From Pseudobacter sp. (GTDB lineage: Bacteria; Bacteroidota; Bacteroidia; Chitinophagales; Chitinophagaceae): DNA of 64,000 bases. A program made the translations under genes and the position numbers. Positions 60,538 to 64,000 of this stretch are shown in pieces. Position 1 is the stretch's first letter; every line of letters starts with the position of its first letter. The notes below the pieces were generated by a model that saw only the letters and a program-made list of their open reading frames with translations, made no database searches and was not told the origin of the DNA. The stretch lies in NCBI GenBank assembly GCA_017849455.1, contig JAFIGX010000022.1, positions 186,001 through 250,000 of the forward strand, written 5' to 3'.

Positions 60538-62007
60538 TTATAATGGATGTTTAATTAACATTTTCGACAGGATAGCATCGACCGTTCCCTGTGTCAGCTC
60601 CAGTAACGGACGCGGATATACGCCCACCACCAGGATCGCGATCACCAGGATGCCCAACACCAGTTTCTCATTGAAACGGATATCACGGACGCCGGCCGTG
60701 AGGTTATTGGTATTGCCATAGAACACCCGTTGGATCATATTCAGCGTGTATACGGCCGACAGGATGATGCTCACCCCTGCCACTGCGGCAAACACATAAC
60801 TATGTTTCGAAACTGTGGAAGTGAAGATGCCGGTGAAGAGCAGGAACTCACCGATGAACGCATTGGTGAGCGGCAGGGCCACATTGGCCAGTGCCACAAT
60901 TACCAGCAGGATGGCTAATCCCGGCGCTTTCTGCGCCAGTCCGCCCAATTCCGATATTTTCCTGGTATGCAATTGTCTTTCGATCAGTTCCACCACGATC
61001 CACAAGCCAATGATATTGATGCCGTGGTTGAACATCTGGATCATGACGCCCTGCATGCTTTTGTCGGAGCTGACGAAGATGGCCAGGCACATGAGGCCCA
61101 TGTGGGCGATCGAAGAGTAGGCCACCAGTCTTTTGAGATCATCTTGTTGCATGGCGATGAGCGAGGCATAGATCATTCCGATCACACAAAGCAGGCCCAC
61201 CGTATCTCCCTGTGCCCAGGTAGCCATCGGCAGTACAGGCGCCAGCCAGCGGATCACACCGAACAGGCCCATTTTCACCATTACGCCGCTCAGCACCATG
61301 GTAGTGGCCGTGGGCGACTGTTCATAGGTATCGGGCTGCCAGGTATGGAAAGGGAAGATGGGCATCTTGATGGCAAAAGCAATAAAGAATAGCCAGAACA
61401 GCCAGTCCTGGTCGCGCGGAGCGATCTGTGCTTTATAGAACTCCTCCATCGCAAAGGACTGACCGGGTGTATGGAAGTATACATAGATGATCCCGATCAG
61501 CATCAGCAAAGAGCCGATGAATGTATAGATAAAGAATTTAAAGGTGACAGGTATCCTTCTCTCCCCACCCCACTGCGAGCAGAGGAAATAAGCAGGGATC
61601 AGGGCCAGTTCCCAGAAGAAATAGAAAAGCAATGCGTCATACGCGAGGAATACGCCCATGAGACCGGCCTGCGAGAGCAACATCAGCGCATAAAAATTAT
61701 GGGCATTCCTGTAGGAATTGTTCCAGGTAGCTATAAAGATCATGGGAAAGGCAACTGCGGTTAGAAGCCCCAGTAATTGTCCCATTCCGTCCAGGCCAAC
61801 GGCGAAGCTGCTTCCCAGCATCGGGAGCCATTCGGCATTCGCATGGAGGTCACTGTTACTTTTCATGACCGTTAGCCCCAGGATGGAGACCACGAGTGTC
61901 ACCATCACGGAGAACAGGGCCCATGATTTGGCGCTCTTTTCCTGTTTGATAAAAAAAGCGGCCAATCCACTCAGCAACGGAATAACTATCAGTAGAACAG
62001 GTATCAT
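60538..62007 (-). CDS. nuoM: NADH-quinone oxidoreductase subunit M
   Basis: 489 residues, the second antiporter-like complex I subunit. Motifs: the FFWELALIPAYFLCSQWGG helix with the conserved Glu, KFFIYTFIGSLLMLIGIIYV, PFHTWQPDTYEQSPTATTMV, LKRLVAYSSIAHMGLMCLAI and VYTLNMIQRVFYG near the end. It starts 24 bases after nuoL stops, so it is translated from the same transcript. It pumps protons in the membrane arm of complex I. No unusual feature is seen. Confidence 0.96.
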   Translation of the reverse strand: MIPVLLIVIPLLSGLAAFFIKQEKSAKSWALFSVMVTLVVSILGLTVMKSNSDLHANAEWLPMLGSSFAVGLDGMGQLLGLLTAVAFPMIFIATWNNSYRNAHNFYALMLLSQAGLMGVFLAYDALLFYFFWELALIPAYFLCSQWGGERRIPVTFKFFIYTFIGSLLMLIGIIYVYFHTPGQSFAMEEFYKAQIAPRDQDWLFWLFFIAFAIKMPIFPFHTWQPDTYEQSPTATTMVLSGVMVKMGLFGVIRWLAPVLPMATWAQGDTVGLLCVIGMIYASLIAMQQDDLKRLVAYSSIAHMGLMCLAIFVSSDKSMQGVMIQMFNHGINIIGLWIVVELIERQLHTRKISELGGLAQKAPGLAILLVIVALANVALPLTNAFIGEFLLFTGIFTSTVSKHSYVFAAVAGVSIILSAVYTLNMIQRVFYGNTNNLTAGVRDIRFNEKLVLGILVIAILVVGVYPRPLLELTQGTVDAILSKMLIKHPL

Positions 62008-62031
62008 TGTATTACGCTAGATTTCTAATAT

Positions 62032-63951
62032 TTATTTCTTCAGAAAGAACTGGATCACAAAGAAAAGCAGGATGCTCAGCACCATCAGCAGCACATAGCT
62101 GCCTACCTGTCCGCTTTGTATGAGCCTCACCTGGCGGCTGGTATAATTCACCAGTTTGCCTACGCCATTCACTACCCAGTCTATCAGGTCTCTTTCAATA
62201 AACGAGTTCAGGAATTTTCCGAACCAGTTGATGGGCTTCACGATGATGGCATTGTAGGCTTCATCGACATACCATTTATTGGCCAGCACTTTGCCAAAGC
62301 CTGCAGGCTCTCCCAATTCAGGGTTCCTGCTGAACCGGCCAAGGGCGATAAAGATGGCGATGGCGGCAATGGCCACGGACACGCCCATCAGGAGGTATTC
62401 CGTATTATGATCGAGCGCATGCTCGTGCGCATGTTTGGCGGATTCTGCAAAGATGGGCGACAGGAAGTGCTCCAATGAATGGGCATTCTTCATCAGCACT
62501 TCGGGGATACCGACCCATCCGCCCACAACACTGAGGATGGCCAGCACTACCAGCGGAATGGTCATGGCAGCCGGACTTTCATGCACGTGATGCCGCTGTT
62601 CTTCAGTGCCCCGGAAAGAGCCCAGGAAGGTAGTGGCATACAGGCGGAACATATAGAATGCCGTCATGGCGGCACCGGCAACGCCGAGAATCCAATACAG
62701 TTTATTGCTTTCCCAGGCAGCGGCCAGGATCTCATCTTTGGAGAAGAAGCCGGCGAACGGCGGGATGCCTGCAATGGCGATACAACCCAATAAGAAAGTG
62801 ATATGGGTGATGGGAAGATGTTTTCTCAGTCCGCCCATTTTGCGGATATCCTGCTCATGATGCATGGCATGGATCACGGAGCCGGCGCCCAGGAAGAGCA
62901 GGGCTTTGAAAAAAGCATGGGTCATTACATGGAATACAGCGCCGGTGTATGCGCCCACGCCGAGGCCAAGGAACATATAACCCAGTTGGCTAACCGTAGA
63001 GTAGGCCAGTACTTTTTTGATATCGTTTTGTTTGAGCGCAATGGTAGCGGCAAGAAGGGCGGTCATCAACCCGATCACAGCCACTACTGTTTGCGTGATG
63101 GGCGCCATCGTGTACAAAATATTGCTCCGCGCGATCATATAAATACCGGCCGTTACCATGGTAGCGGCATGGATCAGCGCAGATACAGGCGTGGGGCCTG
63201 CCATGGCATCGGGCAACCAGGTGTATAATGGTATTTGTGCGCTCTTACCGGTAGCCCCTACGAAAAGGAGCAGCGTAATACCGGTAATATCGGTAGCAGA
63301 TAATTTGCTGAACAGGTCGAACACACCGGTATGCTCAGGAGTTGAATAGGTAACGGTGCCGAGTTTGGCAATGAGCCAGAAGATGGCGAGCAGGAAGCCC
63401 AGGTCGCCGATCCGGTTCATCACGAAGGCTTTTTTGGCAGCGTTGTTATATTCAGTGTTTTTGAACCAATAGCCGATCAGTAAATAAGAACAGAGACCAA
63501 CACCTTCCCAGCCGATGAACATGATCACGAAATTGCTGCCGAGCACCAAGAGCAGCATGGAGAAAACGAAGAGGTTGAGGTATGAAAAATAGCGTGCGTA
63601 ATGCGGGCCTTCCTCTTCATGCATATAGGCCGTGGAATACAGGTGTATGAAAAAGCCAACGCCCGTAATTATCAGGAGGAACAGCGAAGAAAGCTGGTCG
63701 ACCTGGAAGGCGAAGGGAATGGAAAGTTTGCCGACGCTGATGAAATCGAAGAAATGGGCCACATGGGTATGCCCGTTCTTTACGTCGAGGAAGATCAATA
63801 TACTCACTACAAATGAGGCCAGGAGCGTTCCGCAGCCGATCAGGCTCACCAGGGATTTCGAAAGCTGATTCCGGAACAGGCCATTGATCAGGAACCCGAT
63901 CAACGGGAGCACAGGAACTAACCAAACTGATTGTAAAATGCTGTTCATCAT
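62032..63951 (-). CDS. nuoL: NADH-quinone oxidoreductase subunit L
   Basis: 639 residues, the distal antiporter-like subunit of complex I. Motifs: VGLCSYLLIGYW, AKKAFVMNRIGDLGFLLAIF, TWLPDAMAGPTPVSALIHAA, NDIKKVLAYSTVSQLGYM and a C-terminal region (about 480-639) with the long lateral helix of NuoL and a final membrane anchor. Length is normal. Two adjacent ATGs (63951 and 63948) are possible starts. Upstream complex I genes (nuoK and others) would lie to the right, beyond the window end. Confidence 0.96.
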   Translation of the reverse strand: MMNSILQSVWLVPVLPLIGFLINGLFRNQLSKSLVSLIGCGTLLASFVVSILIFLDVKNGHTHVAHFFDFISVGKLSIPFAFQVDQLSSLFLLIITGVGFFIHLYSTAYMHEEEGPHYARYFSYLNLFVFSMLLLVLGSNFVIMFIGWEGVGLCSYLLIGYWFKNTEYNNAAKKAFVMNRIGDLGFLLAIFWLIAKLGTVTYSTPEHTGVFDLFSKLSATDITGITLLLFVGATGKSAQIPLYTWLPDAMAGPTPVSALIHAATMVTAGIYMIARSNILYTMAPITQTVVAVIGLMTALLAATIALKQNDIKKVLAYSTVSQLGYMFLGLGVGAYTGAVFHVMTHAFFKALLFLGAGSVIHAMHHEQDIRKMGGLRKHLPITHITFLLGCIAIAGIPPFAGFFSKDEILAAAWESNKLYWILGVAGAAMTAFYMFRLYATTFLGSFRGTEEQRHHVHESPAAMTIPLVVLAILSVVGGWVGIPEVLMKNAHSLEHFLSPIFAESAKHAHEHALDHNTEYLLMGVSVAIAAIAIFIALGRFSRNPELGEPAGFGKVLANKWYVDEAYNAIIVKPINWFGKFLNSFIERDLIDWVVNGVGKLVNYTSRQVRLIQSGQVGSYVLLMVLSILLFFVIQFFLKK

Positions 63952-63967
63952 AAAGCGAATTGAAAAC

Positions 63968-64000
63968 TGAGGTCTGAGGTCCGAAGTCTGAAGTTGGAGG
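63968..64000. repeat. Degenerate 7-bp tandem repeat at the window end
   Basis: TGAGGTC-TGAGGTC-CGAAGTC-TGAAGTT, four heptads in the gap upstream of nuoL; the array may continue beyond the window. Confidence 0.5.

Overview
The window looks like chromosomal DNA of a Bacteroidota member, most likely Chitinophagaceae. The reasons are the paired SusC/SusD loci with ECF sigma and FecR regulators, a type IX secretion (gliding-type) C-terminal domain, DUF4843 and PKD-like lipoproteins, Bacteroidota-type promoter boxes (TAnnTTTG), and ExbB-ExbD-ExbD-TonB plus NuoL-M-N gene orders. No rRNA, tRNA or CRISPR array was seen.

Layout. 0-10.4 kb: mixed housekeeping and envelope genes: a DeoR regulator, a decayed GH9 glycosidase tail, a cysteine-synthase-like enzyme, a TrxB-like flavoprotein behind a palindromic operator, a periplasmic rotamase, a T9SS-secreted Ig-repeat protein, a FecR-like membrane protein split by an A6 frameshift, a DUF3592-like membrane protein and an HtrA/PDZ protease. 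10.4-30.8 kb: two complete nutrient-uptake loci transcribed away from each other. The left one (minus) runs sigma, FecR, SusC, SusD, DUF4843, PKD-like, TlpA, TlpA; the right one (plus) runs sigma, FecR, SusC, SusD, TlpA. Both SusC proteins have an STN domain, so each locus probably signals SusC to FecR to sigma. Just upstream of each susC is an almost identically built hairpin that is an intrinsic terminator only on the antisense strand.

31-49 kb: an AT-richer accessory region. From 32412 to 49195 it is bounded by a 13-bp repeat whose right copy is the 3' end of mnmE, a classical island insertion site, and GGTACAA repeats (candidate recombinase arm sites) lie at both ends. The cargo is almost entirely anti-phage: a TIGR04141/DUF6119 protein; an Avs type I-like operon (metallo-beta-lactamase, trypsin fused to a STAND NTPase, split by a frameshift, then two small paralogous proteins); and a type III CBASS operon (CD-NTase, HORMA, TRIP13-like ATPase, Cap4 nuclease-SAVED) that continues with almost no gaps into a GNAT acetyltransferase and a second, membrane-anchored nucleotidyltransferase. 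There is an excisionase-like HTH gene next to mnmE but no integrase in the window.

49-64 kb: core genes: mnmE, a TonB paralogue pair with ExbB/ExbD/ExbD, a large zinc metalloprotease, a MacB-type ABC permease and the distal part of the complex I operon (nuoL, nuoM, nuoN).

The best candidates for undescribed biology are the six-gene CBASS extension with two nucleotidyltransferases, the trypsin-STAND fusion with its two small partner proteins, and the antisense terminators in the susC leaders. All assignments rest on reading motifs by eye; no database search was run.
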